This document shows positions 37,780 to 46,869 of a stretch of 64,000 nt of DNA, one piece after another. The position numbers were made by a program, and so were the translations under genes. This DNA comes from Streptococcus mitis B6 (GTDB taxonomy: Bacteria; Bacillota; Bacilli; Lactobacillales; Streptococcaceae). Numbering within the stretch: the first letter of the stretch is position 1; each line of letters opens with the position of its first letter. The notes under the pieces were generated by a model. That model was not told where the DNA came from, made no database searches, and worked only from the letters and a program-made list of their open reading frames with translations. Where the stretch lies: NCBI RefSeq assembly GCF_000027165.1, contig NC_013853.1, forward strand, positions 1,178,001 through 1,242,000. Reading direction: 5' to 3'.

Positions 37780-38412
37780 TTAAAAGACCACCTTAGTTCC
37801 GTGCAATTGTGTCACGCCCAGCTGGTCGATAAAGGTCTGACGGTTGTCAAGGTCAATCCCCCCACCTGGTAGAATTTCAATTTTACCTTTAGCGTGCTCC
37901 AAAATTCTGTAATAGTGAGCAAAACGTTTTTCTAAGGAGTCGCCAGACACACCAGCGCGAGTTAAGATGCGAGTGACTCCAGATTGACTAAGCCAGTCAA
38001 TAGCTTCCAGTTGATCATCTTCACTCAATTCATCAAATGCCATATGAAAGACAATTTCCATTCCTTTTGACGCAGCTATCAACTTCTCCAGATTAGGCTT
38101 ATCCAACTTTTTGTCAGCAGTTAAAGCACCAAATACAACTCCTTGACTTCCAGCCTGAGCAGTCATCCGAATATCTTCTAACATAATAGCAATTTCTAGG
38201 TCATTGTAGACAAAGTCGCCACCACGTGGACGAATCATGGTCATGATGGTCGTATTGTAGTTAGCTGCCAGTTCAACCGCTGCCTTGGTCACTCCATAGC
38301 TGGGCGTTGTCCCACCAACTGCTAGATTGTCACAGAGTTCGATTCGACGAGCTCCAGCCTGCATCGCTTTTTCAAGAAAGGTCACATTTTCAGCACAAAA
38401 TTCGTAAATCAT
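37780..38412 (-). CDS. cutC: Copper homeostasis protein CutC family
   Basis: A 210-residue TIM-barrel protein: IYEFCAENVTFLEKAMQAGARRIELCDNLAVGGTTPSYG at the N-terminus and MIRPRGGDFVYND near 60-72 are the CutC signatures, ending with the GGGID motif and LHGTKVV. Once linked to copper tolerance; a direct copper role is doubtful in many bacteria. ATG 38412 follows AAGGAG. Confidence 0.9.
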   Translation of the reverse strand: MIYEFCAENVTFLEKAMQAGARRIELCDNLAVGGTTPSYGVTKAAVELAANYNTTIMTMIRPRGGDFVYNDLEIAIMLEDIRMTAQAGSQGVVFGALTADKKLDKPNLEKLIAASKGMEIVFHMAFDELSEDDQLEAIDWLSQSGVTRILTRAGVSGDSLEKRFAHYYRILEHAKGKIEILPGGGIDLDNRQTFIDQLGVTQLHGTKVVF

Positions 38413-38505
38413 TTGATTCTCCTTGGAGATTATTTTGAATTTATTATATCATATTATTGTGAATATGCTTTCATTTTTATCAAGGGAAATAACTACTATT
38501 TTTAT

Positions 38506-38865
38506 CTATTCTTTGTCAGGAATGACTTTAAAGAGATAGTAGGTGATAAAGATAGTCAAAGCTCCCAGTACGATTTTGACTGGTAAGAGAGGAGCAAAAT
38601 AAATGGAAATTCCCATCAAGATGTAGATAGATACGATGATTTTTTTCTTACGTTCACGCGCAATAGACTTAGTCTCGCGAAAATCAGCTACATATGGTTG
38701 ATAGAGCTTGGTATGATACAGCCAAGCTTCGAAGCGCTTGGAACTTCTGGAGAAACAAGCAATAGACAACAAAAGAAAAGGTGTTGTCGGTAACAAGGGT
38801 AAAACAACCCCAACAATAGCCAAGGCCAGTGATAAGAAACCAATAATTAGATAGATAAGACGCAT
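38506..38865 (-). CDS. YbaN family (DUF454) membrane protein
   Basis: A 119-residue inner-membrane protein with an N-terminal hydrophobic hairpin (LIYLIIGFLSLALAIVGVVLPLLPTTPFLLLSIACFSRSS), the family hallmark GVxLPLLPTTPFLLLaaaCFaRSS, then a basic stretch and a final pair of hydrophobic segments. Function unknown. Its ribosome site AGGAGAA begins a few bases after a BOX element. Confidence 0.85.
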   Translation of the reverse strand: MRLIYLIIGFLSLALAIVGVVLPLLPTTPFLLLSIACFSRSSKRFEAWLYHTKLYQPYVADFRETKSIARERKKKIIVSIYILMGISIYFAPLLPVKIVLGALTIFITYYLFKVIPDKE

Positions 38866-38880
38866 AACTTCTCCTAGTTA

Positions 38881-39031
38881 ATACTCTTCGAAAATCTCTT
38901 CAAACCGCGTCAACGTCGCCTTGACGTAGGTATGGTTCCTGACTTCGTCAGTCTTATCTGCAACCTCAAAGCAGTGCTTTGAGCAACCTGCGGCTAGTTT
39001 CCTAGTTTGCTCTTTAATTTTCATTGAGTAT
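38881..39031. repeat. BOX element (boxA-boxB-boxC)
   Basis: 151 bp bounded by ATACTCTTCGAAAAT and its imperfect inverse ATTTTCATTGAGTAT. It contains CGTCAACGTCGCCTTGACGTA (boxA), CTTCGTCAGTCTTATCTGCA (boxB, with an inner GACTTCGTCAGTC palindrome) and TGCGGCTAGTTTCCTAGTTT (boxC). These match the classic BOX-PCR primer sites of pneumococcus from memory. One boxB copy. It lies between the topA terminator and ybaN. Confidence 0.88.
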
Positions 39032-39086
39032 AAAATAATCTTCTTCTAGTTTCGCATACAATGGTGAATTTTGTCAAGCTCTAACC

Positions 39087-39116
39087 AAAAGAGCCTGAAA
39101 TTCACTTTCAGGACTC
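39087..39116 (-). terminator. Intrinsic terminator of topA
   Basis: Minus strand GAGTCCTGAAA (39116-39106) pairs with TTTCAGGCTC (39100-39091) with one bulged base, followed by TTTT. Confidence 0.82.
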
Positions 39117-39121
39117 TCCTC

Positions 39122-41209
39122 TTATTTAATCTTTTCTTCTTCGTAGTCACCTTTGCTACAAACAACCTGCTTGCCACCACCACGGACTTTTTTCTCCATG
39201 AGGAAGTGTCCACATTTTGGACAGTCACGACCAACAGGCTTGTCCCAAGAAGTAAATTCACAGTCTGGATAGCGATTGCAACCATAGAAGAGGCGGTTAC
39301 GTTTTGTTTTACGCTCAATGATTTGTCCCTGATGACAACTTGGACACTCTACACCGATTTCTTTCACGATTGCTTGGGTATGACGGCAATCTGGGAAATT
39401 GCTACAAGCGTAGAACTTACCAAATCGACCAAGTTTAATGACCATTGGACTGCTACACACTTCACAGTCAAATCCAGCTGGTTCATCCTTGATCTGGATT
39501 TTCTCCATTTCTTCTTCAGCCTTGGCAACCTCTTTAGAGAAAGGTTTGTAAAAGGCATCAATGACACGTTGCCACTGCTCTTTTCCGACTTCGACATCAT
39601 CCAGCTTGCCTTCCATTTCAGCTGTGAAGGTCACGTTTACAATATCTGGGAAATAGTCAACGATGAGCTTGTTAACAATTTCTCCCAACTCTGTTGGTTC
39701 AAAGCGTTTGGCTGCAAGGCGAACATAATAACGTTTCTGAATAGTTTCAATGGTCGGTGCGTAGGTTGACGGACGTCCAACCCCATTTTCCTCCAAGGTC
39801 TTGATAAGAGTCGCTTCAGAATAACGAGCAGGCGGTTGGGTAAAATGTTGCTCTGGTTTGCTATTGACCTGCTTAACCACATCTCCAACAGCCATATCTG
39901 GTAACATCTTATTCTTATCATAATCATTATAAATGGCAAGATAACCATCAAACTTAACCTGACTACCATTAGCAGCAAATTGAACCCCATTTTGAGACAA
40001 TTTAACAGCCATGGTATCAAAGACAGCAGCTGTCATCTGACTAGCCACAAAACGATTCCAAATAAGAGTATAAAGCTTGAGCTGATCCTTGTCCAGATAC
40101 TTAGCAATACTTTCAGGTGTATTAAAGACACTAGACGGACGAATAGCCTCATGAGCATCCTGAGCACCTGAAGCGTTTTTGACCTTACTACCATGCTTAG
40201 AATACTTGCTACCAAAACGATCCGTAATGAAGCTTGCTGCCTCATTTTGCGCCACTGGACTGATACGAGTCGAATCGGTACGCATATAGGTAATCAAACC
40301 TTGAACACCAGAACCGATATTAATTCCTTCATAGAGCTGTTGGGCAACCATCATGGTTTTTCGAGTACGGAAGTTAATTTTATTGGCAGCATCCATCTGC
40401 ATAGATGAAGTAGTATAAGGTAAAGGAGCATTGCGTTTGCGCTCTTTCTTATCCACCTGATCCACTGAAAAGTCTTTACTAGTCAGACGAGATAAGACTT
40501 CCTTGACTTCGTCATTACTAGTCAGTTTCAGCTTTTTACCATCTACTCCATAGAAGGAAGCCTGAAATTGCTTGGTTCCCTTTTTAAAGACACCATCAAT
40601 TGTCCAGTATTCTTCTGGCTGAAAGGCATTGATTTCATTCTCACGGTCAATGATTAACTTAAGCGCAATAGACTGAACGCGCCCTGCTGATAAGCCCTTC
40701 TTAACCTTTTTCCATAAAATAGGCGAAATCGAATAGCCTACCAAGCGGTCTAGGACACGACGAGCCTGTTGGGCATCGACCAAGTCCATATCAATCTTAC
40801 GAGGTTCTTTAAAAGCATTTTTGACCGCATCCTTGGTGATTTCATTGAAGACCACACGGTTAGCATCATTCTCATCCAAGTTGAGAATATGGGCCAAATG
40901 CCAAGAAATCGCTTCTCCTTCACGGTCCGGGTCACTCGCCAGAAAGACTTTATTAGCTTTTTTGGCTTCTTTTTTCAAGTCATTGATGAGAGGACCTTTT
41001 CCTCGGATATTGATATATTGCGGTTCGTAATTATTTTCAATATCGACGGACATACTGGATTTCTTCAAATCACGGATATGGCCGACACTGGCTAAAACCT
41101 TGTAGTTTCTGCCTAGATATTTTTCAATCGTCTTGGCCTTAGCAGGCGACTCCACGATTACTAGATTTTTTTTAGCTGTTGATTTTTTCTTTTTTGTTGC
41201 CGTAGCCAC
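39122..41209 (-). CDS. topA: DNA topoisomerase I
   Basis: Type IA enzyme that relaxes negative supercoils. I choose GTG 41209 (695 residues, [26 protein letters not shown]) because AAAAGG sits 9 nt before it; a TTG six codons upstream would lack a ribosome site. TOPRIM residues are in [10 protein letters not shown] and [12 protein letters not shown], the catalytic tyrosine in [14 protein letters not shown] near 300, and three C-terminal zinc ribbons begin at [18 protein letters not shown] and CPKCGHFLM. It is the supercoiling target of pneumococcal seconeolitsine-type inhibitors. Confidence 0.95.
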   Translation of the reverse strand: MATATKKKKSTAKKNLVIVESPAKAKTIEKYLGRNYKVLASVGHIRDLKKSSMSVDIENNYEPQYINIRGKGPLINDLKKEAKKANKVFLASDPDREGEAISWHLAHILNLDENDANRVVFNEITKDAVKNAFKEPRKIDMDLVDAQQARRVLDRLVGYSISPILWKKVKKGLSAGRVQSIALKLIIDRENEINAFQPEEYWTIDGVFKKGTKQFQASFYGVDGKKLKLTSNDEVKEVLSRLTSKDFSVDQVDKKERKRNAPLPYTTSSMQMDAANKINFRTRKTMMVAQQLYEGINIGSGVQGLITYMRTDSTRISPVAQNEAASFITDRFGSKYSKHGSKVKNASGAQDAHEAIRPSSVFNTPESIAKYLDKDQLKLYTLIWNRFVASQMTAAVFDTMAVKLSQNGVQFAANGSQVKFDGYLAIYNDYDKNKMLPDMAVGDVVKQVNSKPEQHFTQPPARYSEATLIKTLEENGVGRPSTYAPTIETIQKRYYVRLAAKRFEPTELGEIVNKLIVDYFPDIVNVTFTAEMEGKLDDVEVGKEQWQRVIDAFYKPFSKEVAKAEEEMEKIQIKDEPAGFDCEVCSSPMVIKLGRFGKFYACSNFPDCRHTQAIVKEIGVECPSCHQGQIIERKTKRNRLFYGCNRYPDCEFTSWDKPVGRDCPKCGHFLMEKKVRGGGKQVVCSKGDYEEEKIK

Positions 41210-41244
41210 AGTATCACACCTTTTCAAAGTAATAAACTTTATAA

Positions 41245-41273
41245 AGTGTAAACCATTTTGCCATAACTGTCAA
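41245..41273 (-). promoter_or_regulatory. topA promoter
   Basis: Minus strand TTGACA (41273-41268), 17-bp spacer, TACACT (41250-41245), about 36 nt before the GTG start. Confidence 0.7.
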
Positions 41274-41326
41274 GACTTAGCTCCTATATATAGAAGAAAA
41301 GTTGGTTTAGAAAGAGAAATTTTGTC

Positions 41327-42175
41327 TTAAAATTCAAATTCCGCAAGAACATCTTGCCCACTGGTGACCAATTTTGCTCCTTCTTGAATCAAATGATGAC
41401 ATCCATCAGATAGTCCATCTAAAATGCTACCAGGTATAGCAAAAACATCGCGTCCTTCTTCCATTGCCCTCTCACAGGTAATGAGACTACCTGAACGCAT
41501 CTTAGCCTCTGCTACAATCACACCACGACAAAGTCCAGCAATGATGCGATTACGGGCAGGAAAATGAAATTTTAGAGGTTGTTCACCAGGTCCATATTCA
41601 CTAAGAATCAGATGGTCATTGCCGATGTAGTCTTGCAAGCGTTTATTGGCTTTAGGATAAAACACATCCAGTCCTGTTCCAATCACTGCAATGGTTTTTC
41701 CACCATTCTGCAGAGCTGCCATATGAGCTGCTGTGTCAATGCCCTTGGCTAAGCCACTGACGATAACTAGTTCATTTTCCAAGCCCTGAATGACTTTTTC
41801 AACTGACTTAGCTCCCTGTTTGCTACAAGCACGACTGCCCACGACCGCTACCTTAGGAAATTTCAAGAGGTCCAGATTTCCCTTGTAAAATAAAAGCACA
41901 GGTGCATCATATATTTCACTCAAATCCCAAGGATAACAGTCGTCTAAAATAGAGAAAGATGGAAATTTTTGAAACTCCTTCTCCAAATGCGCATCGTCTA
42001 TCTGAAAATAACGTTCCATAAAAACAGCTGGATTTCGGCAACCTGATATTTCTGCAATATCACCCAATAAAAGTTCCTGATCAACATTTTCACCATATTC
42101 TAGGACTTTCAAAATCTGTTGGTTGGTCAAACCTGACTTTTTTAACTTATAGATTTCATAGTTTGTGATTTTCAT
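41327..42175 (-). CDS. dprA: DNA processing protein DprA (Smf)
   Basis: Loads RecA on incoming single strands in natural transformation and, in pneumococcus, shuts off competence by binding ComE~P. ATG 42175 (MKITNYEIYKLKKSG) gives 282 residues; GGAGA lies just before, so the ATG four codons upstream is less likely. The Rossmann-like core has VAVVGSRACSKQGAKSVE near 112-129, VSGLAKGIDTAAH near 140-152, IAVIGTGLDVFYPKAN and the AGLCRGVIVAEA block. An N-terminal SAM-like helix domain covers about 1-65. Confidence 0.95.
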   Translation of the reverse strand: MKITNYEIYKLKKSGLTNQQILKVLEYGENVDQELLLGDIAEISGCRNPAVFMERYFQIDDAHLEKEFQKFPSFSILDDCYPWDLSEIYDAPVLLFYKGNLDLLKFPKVAVVGSRACSKQGAKSVEKVIQGLENELVIVSGLAKGIDTAAHMAALQNGGKTIAVIGTGLDVFYPKANKRLQDYIGNDHLILSEYGPGEQPLKFHFPARNRIIAGLCRGVIVAEAKMRSGSLITCERAMEEGRDVFAIPGSILDGLSDGCHHLIQEGAKLVTSGQDVLAEFEF

Positions 42176-42213
42176 AAATATCTCCATTTCTTTTTCTATT
42201 CATCTATTTATTT

Positions 42214-42221
42214 TATTCGTA
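42214..42221 (-). promoter_or_regulatory. cin-box (SigX/ComX promoter) of dprA
   Basis: Minus strand TACGAATA, a perfect cin-box, 39 nt before the dprA ATG and preceded by T-rich sequence (the T-run of the licC terminator). Marks a late competence gene. Confidence 0.88.
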
Positions 42222-42227
42222 AAAAAT

Positions 42228-42259
42228 CAAAAAAACATCCGACTATTTCAGCCAGATGT
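42228..42259 (-). terminator. Intrinsic terminator of the lic1 operon
   Basis: Minus strand ACATCTGGCT (42259-42250) pairs with AGTCGGATGT (42244-42235) with two G-U pairs, then TTTTTTT. The dprA cin-box begins only 7 nt further. Confidence 0.82.
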
Positions 42260-42267
42260 TGGAATCT

Positions 42268-42957
42268 TTAATTTTCGTTTTTAAGAATTTCTTCTAATTT
42301 ATGATAATCTTGGACACTATCGATCTCATAGATGCTATTGCCTTCTAATTCTTCAACATAGACATCCAGCTCTTTGATGTTATCCTTAACCATATTGTCC
42401 CAATAGAGATCAACAAATTCGCCACTTGCATAGGCCTTGTCAATAAAGCTAACAATTTTTTCTGCTGTTGGAGCGTCCCAGAAGGATACACCACTAAGGA
42501 TGCGACCTGCCTTGCTATCAACAATAATGTCTTGAACCTTGTAGTCATCTCCATAGACCAAGAACCATTCGTTAGTACAATCTTCACGATAGACACTAAA
42601 ATAAGTCGAACGTGTCAAATCATTGCGGAACATATTTTTAAAGAGATAATTATCGGCATCAATAACATAGCTGTTAGCTAATTCTTCTTTTACAAGATAG
42701 AGAGAGTAAAAATTATTGTAGTCAGCGTATTTATCATTGAAAACGAGGCGAACGCCATATTTTTCTTTTAAATAATCGAATTGTTCTTTAAGGTAACCAA
42801 CAATGATGATGATGTCATTGATTCCTTTTTCTTTTAGAAACTCAATTTGGTATTCAATCAAAGGTTTTTGATTAACCTGAACCAAGGCCTTAGGGGTATT
42901 TTCAGTCATAGGACGCAAGCGAGTTCCCAATCCCGCTGCTAAGATAATGGCTTTCAC
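42268..42957 (-). CDS. licC: Choline-phosphate cytidylyltransferase LicC
   Basis: Makes CDP-choline from phosphocholine and CTP. The start is GTG 42957 (229 residues, KAIILAAGLGTRLRPMTENTPKAL), supported by AAGGAG; longer in-frame sequence upstream is not nucleotidyltransferase-like. GLGTRLRP with K22 near the N-terminus forms the nucleotide site, and DADNYLF and YWDNMVKDN hold the metal and substrate residues. Last gene of lic1, 11 nt after licB. Confidence 0.95.
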   Translation of the reverse strand: MKAIILAAGLGTRLRPMTENTPKALVQVNQKPLIEYQIEFLKEKGINDIIIIVGYLKEQFDYLKEKYGVRLVFNDKYADYNNFYSLYLVKEELANSYVIDADNYLFKNMFRNDLTRSTYFSVYREDCTNEWFLVYGDDYKVQDIIVDSKAGRILSGVSFWDAPTAEKIVSFIDKAYASGEFVDLYWDNMVKDNIKELDVYVEELEGNSIYEIDSVQDYHKLEEILKNEN

Positions 42958-42968
42958 ACGAATCTCCT

Positions 42969-43847
42969 TTATTCTTTGATAATAATATAAACTCCAGCAA
43001 TGACGACAAGTGACGTAATAATTGTCAGCATATCTAGCGGTGCACCCAAGAAAACAACTGCGAACAAGACCGTCCAAACTACATAACTCACGTTCAAGCC
43101 TGTAGCCTTGGCTGGTTGCAAGCGATTGATAGCGATATAATAAGCCAAATAAGAAATCATATCAAAGGCAGCAAAGACAATCATGAGACCTAGCAATTGT
43201 CCATTGGCTACTTCTGCAAATGACTGATGAGAGAAGAGCACAATCACAAGATAGGACAAGAATGAAGTCACTTGACGAATCAAGAGGGCTTCGATTTCAC
43301 TTAATTCACTTTCCATAGCAAAGGAGCTAAGTACACTCTCACTTCCCCATGCAATAGCACAAACCAAAGCAAAGAGAATGCCAATGTAGAAGGAATTGAC
43401 CTGTTCAACCTTATAGGTCTGGGCAATAATCCCTCCAATAATCAAGACAATCCCAAACACAGTATTTTTCGAAATCTTGTGCTTCAAAAAGAAGAAAGCC
43501 AATAAAACTGAAATCGCAGGATAAATAGCCGATACTGATGAAGCTAAGGAACTTCCGATATACTTAACTGCATAAAGATTTGCCTGCATACCGATAGGGC
43601 CTGCTAGCAAGGCTCCGATGATAACGCTAACATTGCGAATATTTAAGAAAATTGAGAGGCGAACTCTCCCTTCTTTTACCAAGAGAAAAGCTAGTAAGAT
43701 AAAGATACTCAAGAAATCATGAGCAGCGGCTACCACAAAGGGCGACAAATCTGTAAAAATCGAAAAGATATAAGCACTAATCGTTAGACCTAAACCCCAG
43801 AAAACACCTGAGAGTAGACCAAAGGAAACTCCATTTTTATTTTTCAT
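42969..43847 (-). CDS. licB: Choline transporter LicB
   Basis: A 292-residue membrane protein of the drug/metabolite-transporter superfamily with ten hydrophobic helices. ATG 43847 (MKNKNGVSFGLLSGVFWGLG) has GGAGG before it; the ATG four codons upstream lacks one. It imports choline, an essential growth factor in pneumococcus. It overlaps the end of licA by 11 nt. Confidence 0.93.
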   Translation of the reverse strand: MKNKNGVSFGLLSGVFWGLGLTISAYIFSIFTDLSPFVVAAAHDFLSIFILLAFLLVKEGRVRLSIFLNIRNVSVIIGALLAGPIGMQANLYAVKYIGSSLASSVSAIYPAISVLLAFFFLKHKISKNTVFGIVLIIGGIIAQTYKVEQVNSFYIGILFALVCAIAWGSESVLSSFAMESELSEIEALLIRQVTSFLSYLVIVLFSHQSFAEVANGQLLGLMIVFAAFDMISYLAYYIAINRLQPAKATGLNVSYVVWTVLFAVVFLGAPLDMLTIITSLVVIAGVYIIIKE

Positions 43848-44706
43848 ATGAACCTCCATAATTAGCCAGACCTTTAACAGCTCTTTGGTAACGATTCACA
43901 CCATAGTCACCAAAATCTGCCCCTTGCTCTTCTTTATAGACTGTCCATAGACTCCAAATAGCATCTTGTAAAATTTTATAAATGGCAATCTTTTCACGAG
44001 AGACAGGTGTTCGCTCACTCTCATAGTGAGATAAGAAAGCTTCTTCCTCTTGATGAGTGAATTCAGACTCTAAAAAGAGGGCAGCCAAATCCCACATTGG
44101 ATCGTTCATTGATGAATATTCCCAGTCAATCAAATAAAGTCGTCCTTGAGGTGATTCGATAAAGTTTTCAGGCACCAAATCGATATGACAAGATTTTCTG
44201 TCAACACCTAAGTCAGCTAGCCTTTTCTCTAAGGAGAAGACTTCTTTTCTAACTGCTTCATAGTTGGCATAAGGGATTTTTTCTTCAATCAAGGATTCGT
44301 ATTTTTTGATTTCTTCAAAAGGAGCAAATTCACCTCTTAATTCCTTGCCAGAAGAATGAATGGTTTGTAAAATTGGAGCAATTTTATCAAACTTGGTCTT
44401 GATTGACGTTGAATCAAGCGTGATTGCCGACTCAATATACTCATTTACTTTGATACCCGCTTCAATATCAAAAAGATAATTTTTTACATCTAGGTCTAAA
44501 TCCTTCAGTAGTTCAAGATTGTACTTTTCATCTTGACGATTGATAAGCTTTTCTGTCCCTTTACCAAAGAACTTAACAATGTACTGCTTATTTGTTGTTT
44601 TGACCAAATAGTTTTGATTGGTCATTCCCCCTAGTTGTTCAACACTGAGGACTTCCTCTTCTTCACTAAGTAGGGAAGAAATTTTTTCTTTAATGATTTT
44701 CTCCAC
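43837..44706 (-). CDS. licA: Choline kinase LicA
   Basis: Phosphorylates imported choline. The 289 residues show the kinase-like fold: catalytic loop CHIDLVPENF near 173-182 and metal-binding LIDWEYSSMNDPMWDLA near 193-209; N-terminal GGMTNQNYLVKT is the nucleotide loop. It lies 16 nt after tarJ. Confidence 0.95.
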   Translation of the reverse strand: MEKIIKEKISSLLSEEEEVLSVEQLGGMTNQNYLVKTTNKQYIVKFFGKGTEKLINRQDEKYNLELLKDLDLDVKNYLFDIEAGIKVNEYIESAITLDSTSIKTKFDKIAPILQTIHSSGKELRGEFAPFEEIKKYESLIEEKIPYANYEAVRKEVFSLEKRLADLGVDRKSCHIDLVPENFIESPQGRLYLIDWEYSSMNDPMWDLAALFLESEFTHQEEEAFLSHYESERTPVSREKIAIYKILQDAIWSLWTVYKEEQGADFGDYGVNRYQRAVKGLANYGGSYEK

Positions 44707-44722
44707 AATTAACCTCCAGCAC

Positions 44723-45745
44723 TTATACTTCCCACTTAAACACGGTTTTAAAGGCTGTGTTTAAATCGGTCGCAAAGATACGATGAATATCTTTAATTTC
44801 TCTTACAGGTTCTTCTAGAAAAAGGATATTTTTAAGACGATTGGCAAATTTCTTGACTTCCATCATTTGAATTGCATTTTCAAAATCAATGCGCCCAGAA
44901 CGAGAGGAACCAACCAAGAGCAAGCCCTTTTCTAAGGCATCGCGTGTATTGAGATTGACTTTATATTCGCTAACGCCCATCATGAGAATCGTTCCCTGAG
45001 GACGAATGTAGCGAATCAAGTCATTTATAGCTGGTCCAGTACCATCACCACCACAACACTCAAAAGCATGGTCAAAGGCCAAATCTTCAGGAATATTATC
45101 AGTAATATAGCATTCTTTGGCAAATGAGAAGAGTTCCAACTTTTCCCAATGACGACCAATAACCACAATCTCTGCTTCTGGCAAAGTATAGTTGATAATA
45201 TTAGCAACTACAAAAGCTAAACTTCCATCTCCGATAACGGCGATTCGGTTCCGCTTGCTATGAGCAAGAGTCAATAAGCGATTCATAGCATGCATGCCGA
45301 CACTAACAAACTCTGTAATGGCTGCAACCGTATCTTCGATAGCATCATAAGCCACCACACGGTCTTTAGGAAGAGAAACAAACTCTCTCATAAAGCCATC
45401 AAATCCACTAGACAAGAAATGTGTCCCTGTCATGTAGTTTTCATAGAATTCTTTATCACTCTGCATAGGAGGCTGATTAGGAATCATGACAACTTTTTGC
45501 CCAACCTCATAAGTTCCTGTCGGATCAGAAATAACGGTTCCACATGATTCGTGAATCATTGCCATTGGAAGTTTTTTATTCAAAATCTTTGGATCACGTT
45601 TTCCTTGGTAGTAACGTTGATCCGCATGACAGACAGCCATGTAGTTAGGGCGGATGAGGATATGATTCTCTTGGTCGATATCCTCTTCCTGGTATTTGAC
45701 ATTGATAAACTTGGGCTTAGTCAGTTGATAAATTTGATTAATCAT
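44723..45745 (-). CDS. tarJ: Ribulose-5-phosphate reductase TarJ
   Basis: Zinc-dependent alcohol dehydrogenase family enzyme that makes ribitol 5-phosphate for teichoic acid. ATG 45745 (MINQIYQLTKPKFINVKYQ) gives 340 residues; a TTG six codons earlier overlaps tarI. Zinc/catalytic residues are in NYMAVCHADQRYYQG and IHESCGTV, and the Rossmann loop is AVIGDGSLAFVVA. It begins 4 nt after tarI. Confidence 0.92.
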   Translation of the reverse strand: MINQIYQLTKPKFINVKYQEEDIDQENHILIRPNYMAVCHADQRYYQGKRDPKILNKKLPMAMIHESCGTVISDPTGTYEVGQKVVMIPNQPPMQSDKEFYENYMTGTHFLSSGFDGFMREFVSLPKDRVVAYDAIEDTVAAITEFVSVGMHAMNRLLTLAHSKRNRIAVIGDGSLAFVVANIINYTLPEAEIVVIGRHWEKLELFSFAKECYITDNIPEDLAFDHAFECCGGDGTGPAINDLIRYIRPQGTILMMGVSEYKVNLNTRDALEKGLLLVGSSRSGRIDFENAIQMMEVKKFANRLKNILFLEEPVREIKDIHRIFATDLNTAFKTVFKWEV

Positions 45746-45749
45746 ATCA

Positions 45750-46457
45750 CTAGTCTTTCTCAATCATACTTTTTGCAATCTTCAAATCTGTCACTGTTGT
45801 GATTTTTAGGTTTGAGTATTCCCCATTAGCCAAGGCCACATCTTTTCCTTTAATGACGAAGATTTTACATGCATCTGTTAAGATTTCCTTCTCTTCAACA
45901 GAGAGAGAGCCGTAAAGATCCATGAAGTCCTTGCAACGGAATGTTTGAGGTGTTTGTCCTTGATAGAGGTGAGCACGATTTGGAATATCTGTAATGAATT
46001 GACCGTTAGTACTTTCAACGATAGTATCAACAGCTTCTACCACTGTGTCCACTGCGTCATGATTTTGAGCAAGTTGGATATTGTCCTGAATCATGCGAAG
46101 CGTAATAAATGGGCGAACAGAATCGTGGGTAATAACGATATCCTCTGGAGTAAGCGGACGATAAGCATCAATGGCTTCAATGATTTTCTCAATACTTGTA
46201 TTGCGGTCAGCACCACCTTTTGTAATGATAATACGATCCTTATGAAGAGGTAGATATTTATCTACAAGATCCTCTGCATGAGAAACCCAGTCTCCATGAA
46301 CCCCAACTACAATTTTTTCAATACTTGGTTCCAAGACAAATTTTTCAATTGTATGAATCAAAATAGGTCGATCACCTAGCTCTAAAAATTGTTTTGGCAA
46401 GTTACTGATCCCCATGCGTGTGCCAGTTCCACCAGCAAGAATTCCTGCATAAATCAT
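45750..46457 (-). CDS. tarI: Ribitol-5-phosphate cytidylyltransferase TarI
   Basis: Makes CDP-ribitol from ribitol 5-phosphate and CTP. The 235 residues are IspD-like: GILAGGTGTRMGISNLPKQFLEL near 5-27, THDSVRPFI near 110-118 and GQTPQTFR. First gene of the lic1 operon, with AAAGGAG before the ATG. Confidence 0.95.
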   Translation of the reverse strand: MIYAGILAGGTGTRMGISNLPKQFLELGDRPILIHTIEKFVLEPSIEKIVVGVHGDWVSHAEDLVDKYLPLHKDRIIITKGGADRNTSIEKIIEAIDAYRPLTPEDIVITHDSVRPFITLRMIQDNIQLAQNHDAVDTVVEAVDTIVESTNGQFITDIPNRAHLYQGQTPQTFRCKDFMDLYGSLSVEEKEILTDACKIFVIKGKDVALANGEYSNLKITTVTDLKIAKSMIEKD

Positions 46458-46498
46458 CTATTTTCTCCTTTGTCTTACTAAAAAAACTTATTCTCTCT

Positions 46499-46507
46499 AT
46501 TATACCA
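46499..46507 (-). promoter_or_regulatory. lic1 promoter P2 (constitutive, extended -10)
   Basis: Minus strand TGGTATAAT, about 42 nt before tarI. No good -35. From memory pneumococcal lic1 has a constitutive proximal promoter and a CiaR-dependent distal one; both are found here. Confidence 0.65.
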
Positions 46508-46666
46508 CAATCTAGTCCTATCTTGAAAGAAATACCGGCCCTCCCGTTCTAGAATAGGAGGATTAAGCAGTTCTATTATTCAAAGAAACTAGTCCATTTC
46601 TAGTAATGATTAGGAATTCTGTAGTCATTACCAATAAATGGCTGTGAAATTTTAGAGTTCTTCAGA

Positions 46667-46696
46667 ATAATATACTTTTCTTAAAGAAAGCTTAAA
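46667..46696 (-). promoter_or_regulatory. lic1 promoter P1 with CiaR direct repeat
   Basis: Minus strand TTTAAG-CTTTC-TTTAAG (46696-46680), a perfect CiaR repeat (TTTAAG-N5-TTTAAG), followed by an AT-rich -10 candidate TATATT/TATTAT (46674-46667). There is no consensus -35, as expected of an activated promoter. Confidence 0.8.
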
Positions 46697-46732
46697 ATTA
46701 AACTTTGAAACTTCAAAGCGATTACTTGACTT

Positions 46733-46837
46733 ATACTCAATGAAAATCAAAAAGCAAACTAGGAAGCTAGCCGTAAGCTGTACTTGAGTACGGTAAGGCG
46801 ACGCTGACGTGGTTTAAATTTGATTTTCGAAGAGTAT
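46733..46837. repeat. BOX-type element lacking boxB (A-C form)
   Basis: 105 bp bounded by ATACTCAATGAAAATC and GATTTTCGAAGAGTAT. It contains boxC-like AAACTAGGAAGCTAGCCGTA and boxA-like TACGGTAAGGCGACGCTGAC joined by GTACTTGAGTAC, with no boxB. The inverse orientation relative to the copy at 38881. RUP is an alternative name to test; the primer-site match favours BOX. It lies 33 bp upstream of the tacF -10. Confidence 0.8.
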
Positions 46838-46869
46838 TACTGCCCTTCATTTCTTATTAGCTGACTTTA

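Noticed and set aside
39071..39769. 232-codon open frame on the plus strand opposite topA
   Set aside because: Antisense to the zinc-ribbon and core region of topA; its composition is that of a shadow frame, and no ribosome site or promoter was seen.
46733..46837. Calling this element RUP
   Set aside because: Its length suits RUP, but the boxA and boxC primer-like sequences are both recognisable, so a boxB-less BOX element is the better reading; not fully excluded.
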